This document shows, one piece after another, positions 23,796 through 31,959 of a DNA stretch of 64,000 nt (position 1 is its first letter; each line of letters begins with the position of its first letter). Origin of the DNA: Prado023 sp963818445. GTDB lineage: Bacteria > Actinomycetota > Actinomycetes > S36-B12 > CAIYMF01. The position numbers and the translations under genes were made by a program. The stretch lies in the NCBI GenBank assembly GCA_963818445.1, contig CAWFSG010000013.1:1-64000 (forward strand), written 5' to 3'. Below the pieces are notes generated by a model that saw nothing but the letters and a program-made list of their open reading frames with translations, did not search any database and was not told the DNA's origin.

Positions 23796-26537
23796 TCACC
23801 GGTAGGACACCACGCAGTCCGTCCAGAGAGCCGAGGAGGACAGGGTTCCCGAGTGTCCGTAGCTCCCGATCGTGGAGACGACCTGCTCGTCCACAGCCAG
23901 GCTCTTCGTCCCTGCGTGCAGCTCGGCCAGCTCGGACCAGCCAGAGCCTGGGGCGTGCGAGGCGGTTCCGCTGCCGTACACGGTCACGCCGAGGACCAAC
24001 GCGTCCGCGACGGCTGTGGTGATCGTCCCGCTGGCCGGCGTCGCACTGGTGCCCGTCGCGGCTGTCGCGACATCCGTCGCACTGACCCCCGCGTATGCGA
24101 AGGCCGCGGCCAGCCGGTACGTGACCGACGAGGACAACGTGATCGTGATCGTGGAGGTTGCCGGCAAGTTGCTGGTCAGCGCGCTGGATGCGATCGCGCT
24201 GGTGGTACCCACGCTCGTACCGTTGTCCTTGCGCACGTCGACGGAGTAGGAGTTGCCGGCTGAGTCCTGGACCTTCACCGACACTCCAGGCGAGGCGCTG
24301 TAACCAACCGCGACGACGATCCGGCTGCCGATGCTCGCCGCCTGCGTCGTCGTGATCGTGAGCGTCTTTCCGCTCGTGGTCGAGGTCGCCCGCCCCACCT
24401 CGCCGAGATTGCTGATCGCCGTCGGTGTGGTGACGGTCCAGGTGCGGGTGGCGGGGGTGGGGTCGGTGTTTCCGGCGGCGTCGGTGGCTGTGGCGGTGAA
24501 GGTGTGGCTGCCTTCTGCGAGGCCGGTCAGCGTTGTGCCGTCGGGTGGGCAGGTGGCCGGTGCGCTGGCGTCCAGGGCGCACTGGAATGTGGAGTTGGCC
24601 TCGGTGGAGGCGTAGGTGAACGTCGCTGAGGTGGCCGTGGTCGAGGACCCGTCAGCGGGTCCCGAGGTGATCGAGGTGTCCGGTGGCGTGGTGTCGGTGG
24701 GTGTGGTGACGGTCCAGGTGCGGGTGGCGGGGGTGGGGTCGGTGTTTCCGGCGGCGTCGGTGGCTGTGGCGGTGAAGGTGTGGCTGCCTTCTGCGAGGCC
24801 GGTCAGCGTTGTGCCGTCGGCTGGGCAGGTGGCCGGGGCGCCGGCGTCCAGGGCGCACTGGAATGTGGAGTTGGCCTCGGTGGAGGCGTAGGTGAACGTC
24901 GCTGAGGTGGCCGTGGTCGAGGACCCGTCATCGGGACCCGAGGTGATCGAGGTGTCCGGCGGGGTGGTGTCGGTGGGTGTGGTGACGGTCCAGGTGCGGG
25001 TGGCGGGGGTGGGGTCGGTGTTTCCGGCGGCGTCGGTGGCCGTGGCCGTGAAGGTGTGGCTGCCTTCTGCGAGGCCGGTCAGCGTTGTGCCGTCGGCTGG
25101 GCAGGTGGCCGGGGCGCCGGCGTCCAGGGCGCACTGGAATGTGGAGTTGGCCTCGGTGGAGGCGTAGGTGAACGTCGCTGAGGTGGCGCTGGTCGACGAC
25201 CCGTCATCGGGACCCGAGGTGATCGAGGTGTCCGGCGGGGTGGTGTCCGCCGACCCCGCAATGTCCAGGTAGTTGTGCACGTAGTACTTCGTGTGATCGT
25301 CCCCGGCCACCACCAGCAGCCCGGTGTTCGAGTTGACTGACTGCTTGGTGCTCGTGACGTTGTTGATCGACGTGTCCGTCGAGAGCTGGATGAAGACTGT
25401 GCCCAGGCCGCTGGTGAACGAGGGCGAGTTGTAGCGGCTCTTCTTCATGTAGACGGTGCCACCGCTGCAACAAGGGGCTGCCGAAAAGACGTACACCTCC
25501 TTGTTCGAGGTATCCAGGAGCAGGATGGCTCGCGTGACGTTGTCGGCGACCGTCCATACGGTGGTCCGGCTCCAGCCGTTCGCCGTGGCGGCCGCCGGAT
25601 TGAACGTCCAGAGGATCTGGAGCGGGTCGTTAGGGTTCGGGCGCGACCCGTCGTTCAGGGAGGTCTTGACCACGGCGAACACCCGCCCGGTGGAGTCCGA
25701 GTCCAGCGACTTGAGGTTGAAGTGATCATCGGGGCACTTCTTGTTGCCGAAGGTGTTGAAGTCGCACAGGACGTTCAGGTTCCAGGTGGAGTCCGGATCG
25801 CCGTCCTTGTGCGAGGCGAAGTTCAGAGTCCCGTCGACCTCGTTGCCCCACATGATCCCGACCCGGTGGTTGTAGGCGACCAGCGCCGAGATCTCGTCGG
25901 TGCCGAGGTTGCCAGCGTGATCAGTGGTCAGGTCGTACGGCGGTGCCCAGTGGGCCGAGTCGGACGTGCTGTGGGCCACCCGCACCTTCCTGCCCCCAGA
26001 GCCGTTCGGCTCGGTCCAGGTGACCCAGAACGTCCCAGTCGTGTCCTTGTCGAACACGGCCGCCTCCGGGTTGATGGTGGCGATCGTCACGGGGAAGCCC
26101 GCGTCCTTGACGAACGTGCCCCCTGAGTACGAGTACTGGATGAACCTCAGGCTCCGGTCAGCCAGTGAGCTTGTGTCCTTGAGGTGGGTGACGATGTAGA
26201 GCTTCCCTCGGGCGGGGTCGTAGAGGGCATCCGCTTCTGATGGCTTCCGCTCGTCGATGGCCACCCCGGTCACTGACCATTTCTGGGCGGCCCGGTTGAA
26301 CTTGTAGATCTCGAAGCGCTTCGTCGTTGCGTTGAACAGCGACCCCCACCAGGTGCCATCAGCCGTATACCAGAGCTTGCTCTCCGGCTTCTGACCCGTC
26401 GGAGCGCTTGCCCCGGAGTAGCTGAAGTCGCGGTATCCGACGTCTGTGGCCGCCTGAGCTGCCCCGCCGGCCCCTAGCGGTGGGACGACCAACGCGGCCA
26501 CCACCACCAATGCGGTGACGATGCGGCCGAGGGCCAT
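23796..26537 (-). CDS. Large secreted protein with three near-identical Ig-like repeats
   Basis: 913 residues from ATG 26537 (AAGGGG upstream); the frame is open further but the signal peptide IVTALVVVAALVVPPLGAGG starts here. Residues 30-480 form an unrecognised, aromatic-rich domain with GTFWVTWTEPNGS-like strands, resembling a beta-propeller or sialidase-like fold. Three bacterial Ig-like repeats of 92 residues follow (PPDTSITSGPDDGSS; STFQCALDAGAPATCPADG; AGNTDPTPATRTWTV). The last 200 residues are a serine/threonine-rich beta domain (ITTTQAASIGSRIVVAVGYS). No catalytic motif is recognised. It faces the glycan operon and is likely a cell-surface adhesin, sheath or glycan-binding protein. 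Confidence 0.75.
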   Translation of the reverse strand: MALGRIVTALVVVAALVVPPLGAGGAAQAATDVGYRDFSYSGASAPTGQKPESKLWYTADGTWWGSLFNATTKRFEIYKFNRAAQKWSVTGVAIDERKPSEADALYDPARGKLYIVTHLKDTSSLADRSLRFIQYSYSGGTFVKDAGFPVTIATINPEAAVFDKDTTGTFWVTWTEPNGSGGRKVRVAHSTSDSAHWAPPYDLTTDHAGNLGTDEISALVAYNHRVGIMWGNEVDGTLNFASHKDGDPDSTWNLNVLCDFNTFGNKKCPDDHFNLKSLDSDSTGRVFAVVKTSLNDGSRPNPNDPLQILWTFNPAAATANGWSRTTVWTVADNVTRAILLLDTSNKEVYVFSAAPCCSGGTVYMKKSRYNSPSFTSGLGTVFIQLSTDTSINNVTSTKQSVNSNTGLLVVAGDDHTKYYVHNYLDIAGSADTTPPDTSITSGPDDGSSTSATSATFTYASTEANSTFQCALDAGAPATCPADGTTLTGLAEGSHTFTATATDAAGNTDPTPATRTWTVTTPTDTTPPDTSITSGPDDGSSTTATSATFTYASTEANSTFQCALDAGAPATCPADGTTLTGLAEGSHTFTATATDAAGNTDPTPATRTWTVTTPTDTTPPDTSITSGPADGSSTTATSATFTYASTEANSTFQCALDASAPATCPPDGTTLTGLAEGSHTFTATATDAAGNTDPTPATRTWTVTTPTAISNLGEVGRATSTTSGKTLTITTTQAASIGSRIVVAVGYSASPGVSVKVQDSAGNSYSVDVRKDNGTSVGTTSAIASSALTSNLPATSTITITLSSSVTYRLAAAFAYAGVSATDVATAATGTSATPASGTITTAVADALVLGVTVYGSGTASHAPGSGWSELAELHAGTKSLAVDEQVVSTIGSYGHSGTLSSSALWTDCVVSYR
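24425..25252 (-). repeat. Three tandem 276-bp repeats inside the secreted protein gene
   Basis: Units at about 24425-24700, 24701-24976 and 24977-25252 are nearly identical at DNA level, differing by a few bases such as GGTGGG versus GGCTGG. Each encodes a 92-residue Ig-like domain. Near-identity of the DNA implies recent duplication or gene conversion, and a likely copy-number polymorphism. Confidence 0.85.
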
Positions 26538-26681
26538 CCGCCCCGGCCCCTTCTTGACCTTCCGACCGGATCTATCCGACCTTGGATCTCTGGGATTCGG
26601 ATTCACGATGTACCCCGTCCGGGAAGCAATGCGGACGGCAAACGAACGAAGCGCCGACCTGCCGTCCACTACCCCACGCAC

Positions 26682-26717
26682 GCAATCCCATACGAGTGGC
26701 GTCCCGGCCCAGATCCG
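26682..26717 (-). promoter_or_regulatory. Element shared upstream of two secreted-protein genes (copy 2)
   Basis: Second copy of the element described at 23658-23693, with the identical 11-mer CGGATCTGGGC and matching spacing to G-x-AC, TGGGA and GC. It lies about 145-180 bases before the Ig-repeat gene start. Confidence 0.35.
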
Positions 26718-26754
26718 ATGGAGATTCACTGGGTCCCCCGAGTGGCATGAACCG

Positions 26755-27330
26755 TCAATCAGGCTTTGGGACTTCCTGCAGCCCCACCCCGGCGACCTGC
26801 GCAAGCCACGTGCTGGCAGCGCGCGGGGACCGCAGGCGGACCACCGCCAGATGGCGGTTCTCCGGAGCGGCGAACATGATGGGGTACGTGCGGCGTTGTC
26901 CCCGGTGTGACCGGAGCGCGGTGGCAACACCTCGCGCGCCGGCCACGAACTGCTTCGGCAACCCCGTGCTCCCCTGTCCACCGCCCTCCCCCCGCAGCGA
27001 GGTGGAGCGCTTGCGCCCACGGCCCGCAAGTCGCCACAGGCTCACCCACAGGGGGTAGTCCAACCAGACGATCGTGTCCGCCCGCGGCCAGACCAGATCA
27101 CGAACCGAGCTCTTGTTGCCGTCCGTGACCCAGCGATCACCCACCAGGGCGTGGCCCGTGCGCTCCCTCAGGACATCCAGCGGCACCGTGCTGAAGCCCG
27201 GGCCGAAGTAGAGGGCATCGAGCTCGACGTGAGCAACACCCTTGATCTCGGCCAGCCGACGGGCCAGGGTGGTCTTGCCCGATCCCGTTCGGCCGACGAA
27301 GACGATTCGCTCGCACCCGTCGAGACTCAT
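26755..27330 (-). CDS. P-loop nucleoside/adenylate kinase-like protein
   Basis: 191 residues from ATG 27330 (CAGGGA upstream; ATG 27372 is an alternative 14 codons further). The Walker A motif VFVGRTGSGKTTLARRLAE is followed by HVELDALYFGPGF, WVTDGNKSSVRDLVWPRAD and IVWLDYPLW, the pattern of FlaR/AAA_17 adenylate-kinase-like or so-called DNA topology modulation proteins. These phosphorylate nucleotides or small molecules; the substrate is unknown. It sits between two secreted-protein genes and is separated from the upstream one by a strong hairpin. Confidence 0.8.
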   Translation of the reverse strand: MSLDGCERIVFVGRTGSGKTTLARRLAEIKGVAHVELDALYFGPGFSTVPLDVLRERTGHALVGDRWVTDGNKSSVRDLVWPRADTIVWLDYPLWVSLWRLAGRGRKRSTSLRGEGGGQGSTGLPKQFVAGARGVATALRSHRGQRRTYPIMFAAPENRHLAVVRLRSPRAASTWLAQVAGVGLQEVPKPD

Positions 27331-27473
27331 CGACGGATCCCTGCGTTGCGAGTCAACCCTGAGGTTCTCCATGCGGGTGAGGGTAGGGATCAGCCCAGCG
27401 ATCAGGCAATAGGTGACGAGACTCCCGGGATGCGCTTGGCTGCACATCCTCCGAGCGACTACTCCCTCCGGTT

Positions 27474-27532
27474 GCCGAAGCCCCGCTCCCACTGTCGGGT
27501 AGATCACCCGGGTGGAGGAGCGGGGCTTCGGC
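27474..27532 (-). terminator. Long hairpin terminator after the phytase gene
   Basis: Perfect 16-bp stem GCCGAAGCCCCGCTCC/GGAGCGGGGCTTCGGC around a 27-base loop that itself contains CGGGT/ACCCG. It sits 30 bases beyond the phytase stop. Confidence 0.75.
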
Positions 27533-27562
27533 GATGAGGTCGGGCCTCACCCCGTCGCGGCT

Positions 27563-30500
27563 TCAGCCGGCGAACTCCAGGGCCCCGGAATCGGGACGCG
27601 CCACTCCGTCTCCGTCGCCATCCCTGGGCACCACGCCGCCGTCGAGATCGGATGTGTAGCCCAGGACGATCCCGCGATCCACGGCCGGACTCCCGGAGCG
27701 GAGATGGAAGTTGGCAGAGGCGGGATCGACGAAGGCAGGATCGGCGACAACGGACGTGCTGGCCACCGTGAACTGTCGCTGCCCACCGCTGTACACGTTG
27801 TACCCCTCGTCGAACGGCGCGTCGGCATAACCCACTTTGGCGACCGCTTGGACGATGTTGTTCTTCAGACTCAGGATCGAGGCGCTGCATCCCGCGTGGC
27901 AGATGAACCCCTGGCTTGAGGCTCCGGTCATCACCACGGTGTTGTTGTACACCGAGGTGCCCAGCACCGGGCCGTAACTGCTCGACGCGCCCCGGGTGAC
28001 GAGGAACGTCGAGGTGTCGAGCGCCGACCTCACGAGGTTGTACGCAAACGTGTTGTTGGCGGACCGGGGATCGCCCAGCTCGGTGAAGGCGTCGTTGTCG
28101 ACCGCGACGTTGTGATGGATGCGGTTGCCGATCCCCCCGTAGATCTCGACAGCCGCGCCGTCCCGACCGTAGTCGTAGGAGAAGGCGTCGCTGCCCGAGA
28201 TGGTGTTGGCGGAGATGTCGTTGTCGTCGCCGTGCACCAGGATTCCGAAGGCACCGGCGTCATCGTTTGAGGACGTCGTCAGGACGGACATGCGGTTGTT
28301 GTCGACGAGCCGATTGCCCACCACGGTGTTGCTCACGGCACTGCGCTTGAGGTAGATCCCGGCGGCGGTGTCGGTGACATAGTTGCCCTCGATTCGGACG
28401 TGCGACCCTGAGACCTCGACTCCTGCCCACGAGCAGGCGCGCACTTCAAGGTCCCGGACGACCATGTACGAGCCGGACACCGCGACGCAGGTGCTCTGGC
28501 CGGTCACGACGGGTGCCGTGCCCTGCCCGTAGGCGCCGATCGTGATCAGCGCCGATGCCGTCCCTGTGCCCTTCGGCTTGAGGGCCTCGGACCAGGACGA
28601 TCCACGCCTCAGGAGCACTGATGACCCCGCAGGAAGGGCCTGCGCGTTCACCTTGGCCAGCGTCCGCCACGCGGTCGTCGGGCTCGTCCCGGCATTGGCG
28701 TCGGACCCCAGGGCTGCATCCACGTAGTAGGTCGTCGCGGACGTCGGCGACGAAGTCGGTGACGCCGTGGGTGACGCCGTGGGTGATGACGTTGGTGACG
28801 TCCCGCCGCTGCCGGCTGTCCCACCCGTCGCGGCGTGGGTGGTGTCGGTGATGAGGCCGAGCGCGGAGGCGATTGAGGACCAGGGAACCATCTTGAAGCT
28901 CTGGTTGCCGTTGTCGTTCGAATCATCTTGGGCGATGAAGGCGCCCGTGTCGAGGCCCGAACCGAGAGGTAGGTTCGTCACGTCGAGGCCGTCGGTGTGG
29001 GTGACGGCGTCAACCGCTCCTGCGCCGATCTTGAAGGTGCCGACGGGGGCGTTCGGCGCCTCGCGCCTGTAGACCGCGTAGCTGTCGTTGCCCTGGCTCG
29101 AGGCGATGACGTAGCCCTTGCCTCCAGCTGCCCGATAGATGGCAACGCCCTCGATGTCGGCCGTCAATCGTCCGTTGCCCACCTGGTCCACCGAAGTCCG
29201 TGTGGTCCCTGCGGGTTCGGCGTCGTAGCGCCACAGGGCGACATCCTCCTGGGCCAGGTACAGGGCGCCGGTCTCATCGTCGGCCGCGCAGCCCTCGGCC
29301 ACGGAGGTCAACGAGATCGTCCGGACCTTCTTGGCGTCGACCTTGCCGGCGCCGTTGTCGTACAGCTCCCATTGCTGAGTCGTTCCGCTGGAATCCGAGT
29401 CGAAGGCGTAGAGCTTCCCGCTGGCTGCCGAGCGGTACAGGCACAGCCCGGCCGCACCGATCCCGGTCGTCATGCTTCGCGCGTCGACCGAGGTCAGGCC
29501 ACGGGTCGTGGGGTCCACGACGTAGGTGCGCAGCGCCTTGAGAGTGGTGTCGGTGGTGACGACGAGGGTGACGGGCTTCTTGTTGAGCGTGAATCCGTAA
29601 CGCAGGTCCACGTTGTTCGGCTTGCTGTCGGCGTAGTAGTAGAGCTGCTTGCCGGTCATGTCGTACACCGCGAGGCCGCCCAGCTTGTCCGTGCCGATGA
29701 CGGTGCTCATCGAAGGATTCGTGGGGTGCACCCAGATGGCAGGGTCGTCAGCCGCATCGCCGCTGTGGGGCACGGGGGCCGTCTCCCGGAGGGCGCTGAT
29801 GGTCGCCGTGGTGCCCGTCGGGGGAGGGGAGGTCGTCGAGCTCACGTTCACGGTCACTGTGACCGTGGTGGAGGATCCGACGTTGCCGGCCGCGTCGAAC
29901 GCCTTGGCGCTCCACGTGTGCGTTCCGTTCTCGGCACTGGTGACCGACCAGGGCCACACGTAGGGCGCGCCGTCCTCGGTACCTCGGTAGGCGCCGTCCT
30001 CGTAGAACTCGACGGTGCTGACGCCGACATCATCGCTGGCTGCCGCGGTGACGCTGACCGATCCTGCTGACGTGATCGTCGTTCCGGAGGCGGGGCTGGT
30101 CACCGAGACAGTGGGCGCCTTGGTGTCCGTGCTGGGGGTCGGGGTCGGGGTGGGCGTGGCAGTCGAGCCGGGATCGAGCACCAGGCGCGGAGCACTGGCC
30201 GTGCCCGATTCCCGGCTTGAGATCGCCTGCGAGGTCGTGGAACGGGGGACCAGCGCAAGGGAGATGTCGCCTGTGGCTGGAATGAGCGAGGTGACGTCGA
30301 TGGACACCCAGGAGTTCTTGGTGACCGTCCCGGATTGCACAGCCGCGGTTCCGACAGCCGGTGCGTTCGCGTAGGTGAGGGTGGTCTCCTTCCAGCTCGT
30401 GTCGGCGACGCCACGCACCTCGAACGCCTGCGTCGAACGCGTGGCGTACACCTGCAGCAAGGCCTGCTTGGGAGCGGTCGCCGGCGCGGGGAAGCGCAGG

Positions 30501-30715
30501 TAGGTCCGCATCACAGGAGAGCCATCCACCCACAACGAGGTCCCCGTCCCGTTGGCCGACGACGGGCTTGCGGAGGTGACGTAGGAGTCAGCACTGGCCG
30601 GGACGGCGCTTGTCGCCGCCCCCGCTACACCGGGGCCAAGGAGCACGCTGAGCGCAGGAATGGCCAGGGTGCCTGCAGCCAGGAGCGAGACAACTGCAGT
30701 TGGGCGCCTCCTCAT
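27563..30715 (-). CDS. Secreted beta-propeller phytase fused to CBM96-like, Ig-like and beta-helix domains
   Basis: 1050 residues from ATG 30715 with GGGAGGG upstream. Order: signal peptide (VVSLLAAGTLAIPALSVLL); CBM96/DNRLRE-like module to about residue 185, close to that of the protein at 21837; Pro-Thr linker; Ig-like domain (APTVSVTSPASGTTI); a beta-propeller phytase domain (about residues 305-660) opening with PVPHSGDAADDPAIWVHPT and GTDKLGGLAVYDMTGK, where acidic residues bind calcium and phosphate; a Ser/Pro/Thr spacer; and a right-handed beta-helix domain (YYVDAALGSDANAGTSPTTA to the end), as in pectate-lyase-like proteins. Phytases of this class release phosphate from inositol phosphates. 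The fusion suggests attack on, or attachment to, a phosphorylated polysaccharide. Confidence 0.85.
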   Translation of the reverse strand: MRRRPTAVVSLLAAGTLAIPALSVLLGPGVAGAATSAVPASADSYVTSASPSSANGTGTSLWVDGSPVMRTYLRFPAPATAPKQALLQVYATRSTQAFEVRGVADTSWKETTLTYANAPAVGTAAVQSGTVTKNSWVSIDVTSLIPATGDISLALVPRSTTSQAISSRESGTASAPRLVLDPGSTATPTPTPTPSTDTKAPTVSVTSPASGTTITSAGSVSVTAAASDDVGVSTVEFYEDGAYRGTEDGAPYVWPWSVTSAENGTHTWSAKAFDAAGNVGSSTTVTVTVNVSSTTSPPPTGTTATISALRETAPVPHSGDAADDPAIWVHPTNPSMSTVIGTDKLGGLAVYDMTGKQLYYYADSKPNNVDLRYGFTLNKKPVTLVVTTDTTLKALRTYVVDPTTRGLTSVDARSMTTGIGAAGLCLYRSAASGKLYAFDSDSSGTTQQWELYDNGAGKVDAKKVRTISLTSVAEGCAADDETGALYLAQEDVALWRYDAEPAGTTRTSVDQVGNGRLTADIEGVAIYRAAGGKGYVIASSQGNDSYAVYRREAPNAPVGTFKIGAGAVDAVTHTDGLDVTNLPLGSGLDTGAFIAQDDSNDNGNQSFKMVPWSSIASALGLITDTTHAATGGTAGSGGTSPTSSPTASPTASPTSSPTSATTYYVDAALGSDANAGTSPTTAWRTLAKVNAQALPAGSSVLLRRGSSWSEALKPKGTGTASALITIGAYGQGTAPVVTGQSTCVAVSGSYMVVRDLEVRACSWAGVEVSGSHVRIEGNYVTDTAAGIYLKRSAVSNTVVGNRLVDNNRMSVLTTSSNDDAGAFGILVHGDDNDISANTISGSDAFSYDYGRDGAAVEIYGGIGNRIHHNVAVDNDAFTELGDPRSANNTFAYNLVRSALDTSTFLVTRGASSSYGPVLGTSVYNNTVVMTGASSQGFICHAGCSASILSLKNNIVQAVAKVGYADAPFDEGYNVYSGGQRQFTVASTSVVADPAFVDPASANFHLRSGSPAVDRGIVLGYTSDLDGGVVPRDGDGDGVARPDSGALEFAG

Positions 30716-30864
30716 CGGGCCGCCCTCCCCACATCGCTGCCGGCCCGGGGGGGCAGCGCAAGGGCGGTGACAGCCGCGACTGCGTCGAGGAAACCGGCGG
30801 TGACCACAGGGCCGGTCTGCAGATGAAGGGTGTCGAGCGGGATCAAGGTGGTTGCTGAGGGCAT
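30712..30864 (-). CDS. 50-residue leader frame overlapping the phytase start
   Basis: ATG 30864 opens a frame (MPSATTLIPLDTLHLQTGPV and 30 more residues, ending GSDVGRAAR) whose TGA overlaps the phytase ATG by four bases (ATGA). The composition is ordinary protein-like with one hydrophobic stretch (VTAGFLDAVAAVTALALPP). The ribosome binding site is weak. It may be a translationally coupled small protein or leader. Confidence 0.35.
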   Translation of the reverse strand: MPSATTLIPLDTLHLQTGPVVTAGFLDAVAAVTALALPPRAGSDVGRAAR

Positions 30865-31126
30865 GTGGATTCCGGCCTTTTGTTGTCGGAGATGAGACCC
30901 AGGACCCCCGTCGGGCTCGCAACGATCATCGGCAGGCCTTGAGCCGTCCCCCCGTTCCTTTAGAGTTCCCATAACCTCGGGTTAGGTTGCTCCGAACGAC
31001 ATCGAGGTATGGACCACCGAAACAGGCGAAACCACCCCACCGAGGGCCGGGCCAGCAACGGCCCCCTCCCTCCATTGACCGCCGCCCCAGTCGTATGAAG
31101 GTGCAGCCCTCGGGTAGGAGGTGCTC

Positions 31127-31684
31127 ATGGCAAGTGACATCGGCCTCGTCCTCGGATCGGAGCACCGTGACCTGCTGGTCCTCGCCGACCAGTGCGGGCG
31201 GGTGAGCAGGGGATTCCATGACCCCGTCTCTGAGTTGGGCCGCCGCCTGCTGGCTCACGTCGCCGCCGTCGAGGCGGAGGTCCACCCCGTCCTGCGCGCG
31301 TCGCCCTCCCTGAACCAGGTGGACGTGAGGAATGCTGTCGAACGGGTTGATGCCGTCCTCGGCGATGACGCGGTGGACCGGGAGGCCCTGGCGGGTGCCG
31401 CGCGGGATCTGGTCGAGGTGGAACGGGCCGTCCTGCCCGCCCTCGTTGCGTTGCTGCCGATTGCCGAGCGGCGGCGCATGGGCAAGGTCTTCCGGATACG
31501 CCGCGACGCTGTCCTGCGCAGCGCGCACTCGCGGCACCACAGGCAGCTCTCGCAGACCGAGCTCTACGAACTCGCCCGGCGGGCCGGTCTGGAGCACCGA
31601 TCGACGATGACCCAGGCCCAGCTGCAGGCCGCCGTCGCAGAGTGGGAGCGCCACCCCGGCAATGGCATTCGAGCCACCGGATAG
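31127..31684 (+). CDS. Hemerythrin-like protein with Rho-N/SAP-like C-terminal segment
   Basis: 185 residues from ATG 31127 (GGAGG 5 bases upstream). The N-terminal 110 residues are helical with histidines and glutamates (GSEHRDLLVLADQ, RRLLAHVAAVEAEVHPVL) like the hemerythrin four-helix bundle, though some usual metal ligands are missing, so iron binding is uncertain. The C-terminal QTELYELARRAGLEHRSTMT and TQAQLQAAVAEW match the Rho termination factor N-terminal or SAP-like helix-extension-helix, which binds nucleic acid or protein. It opens the plus-strand signalling region and is divergent from the phytase gene. A redox- or oxygen-linked role is inference. Confidence 0.6.
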   Translation: MASDIGLVLGSEHRDLLVLADQCGRVSRGFHDPVSELGRRLLAHVAAVEAEVHPVLRASPSLNQVDVRNAVERVDAVLGDDAVDREALAGAARDLVEVERAVLPALVALLPIAERRRMGKVFRIRRDAVLRSAHSRHHRQLSQTELYELARRAGLEHRSTMTQAQLQAAVAEWERHPGNGIRATG

Positions 31685-31853
31685 GGACTCGAGCCGCAAC
31701 CGGCTGCTGACGGGAGTCCTGGTTGGCATCTGAGGGGGCGCGTGCCCGGTTTGTCACACTGGTGGTCGCCTGCGCTGTCCTGCTATTCTCAGCCAGCGTC
31801 CAGCAGCGTGGCGCACCCGATGCAAACCGACGACCGAGCTTCTGCTCCCCCAG

Positions 31854-31878
31854 GTATGGATCGCCTAACTTGGGGTAC
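31854..31878 (+). promoter_or_regulatory. Candidate SigB/SigF-type promoter for the sigma-fusion gene
   Basis: GTAT (31854-31857), a 15-base spacer, then GGGTAC (31873-31878) resembles the GTTT-N15-GGGTA promoters used by the SigB/SigF/SigG group, about 80 bases before the ATG. It suggests autoregulation. It is a single short match, so weak. Confidence 0.3.
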
Positions 31879-31959
31879 TCGTCAGCAAGTACTACGTGTG
31901 CTTCAGCCAGCAGGCCACGTATCCGACATCGCGTGCAATGCAGTCAGCGAGGGTCCTCG

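Noticed and set aside
24616..25167. Two 91-codon plus-strand frames of identical length
   Set aside because: They are shadows of the 276-bp repeats in the minus-strand gene and simply reveal the repeat unit.
24420..25260. CRISPR array
   Set aside because: The repeats are long (276 bp), contiguous and in frame with a coding gene, with no spacers.
26540..26760. c-di-AMP (ydaO-type) or c-di-GMP riboswitch before the Ig-repeat gene
   Set aside because: A few bases (GGGGGACCCAGTGAATC) recall ydaO-type aptamers, but the later conserved segment GACAGCTAAC and matching helices are absent.
31093..31117. GTAT-N15-GGGTAG before the hemerythrin-like gene
   Set aside because: The presumed -10 overlaps the GGAGG ribosome binding site and lies 10 bases before the ATG, so it is more simply part of the ribosome binding region.
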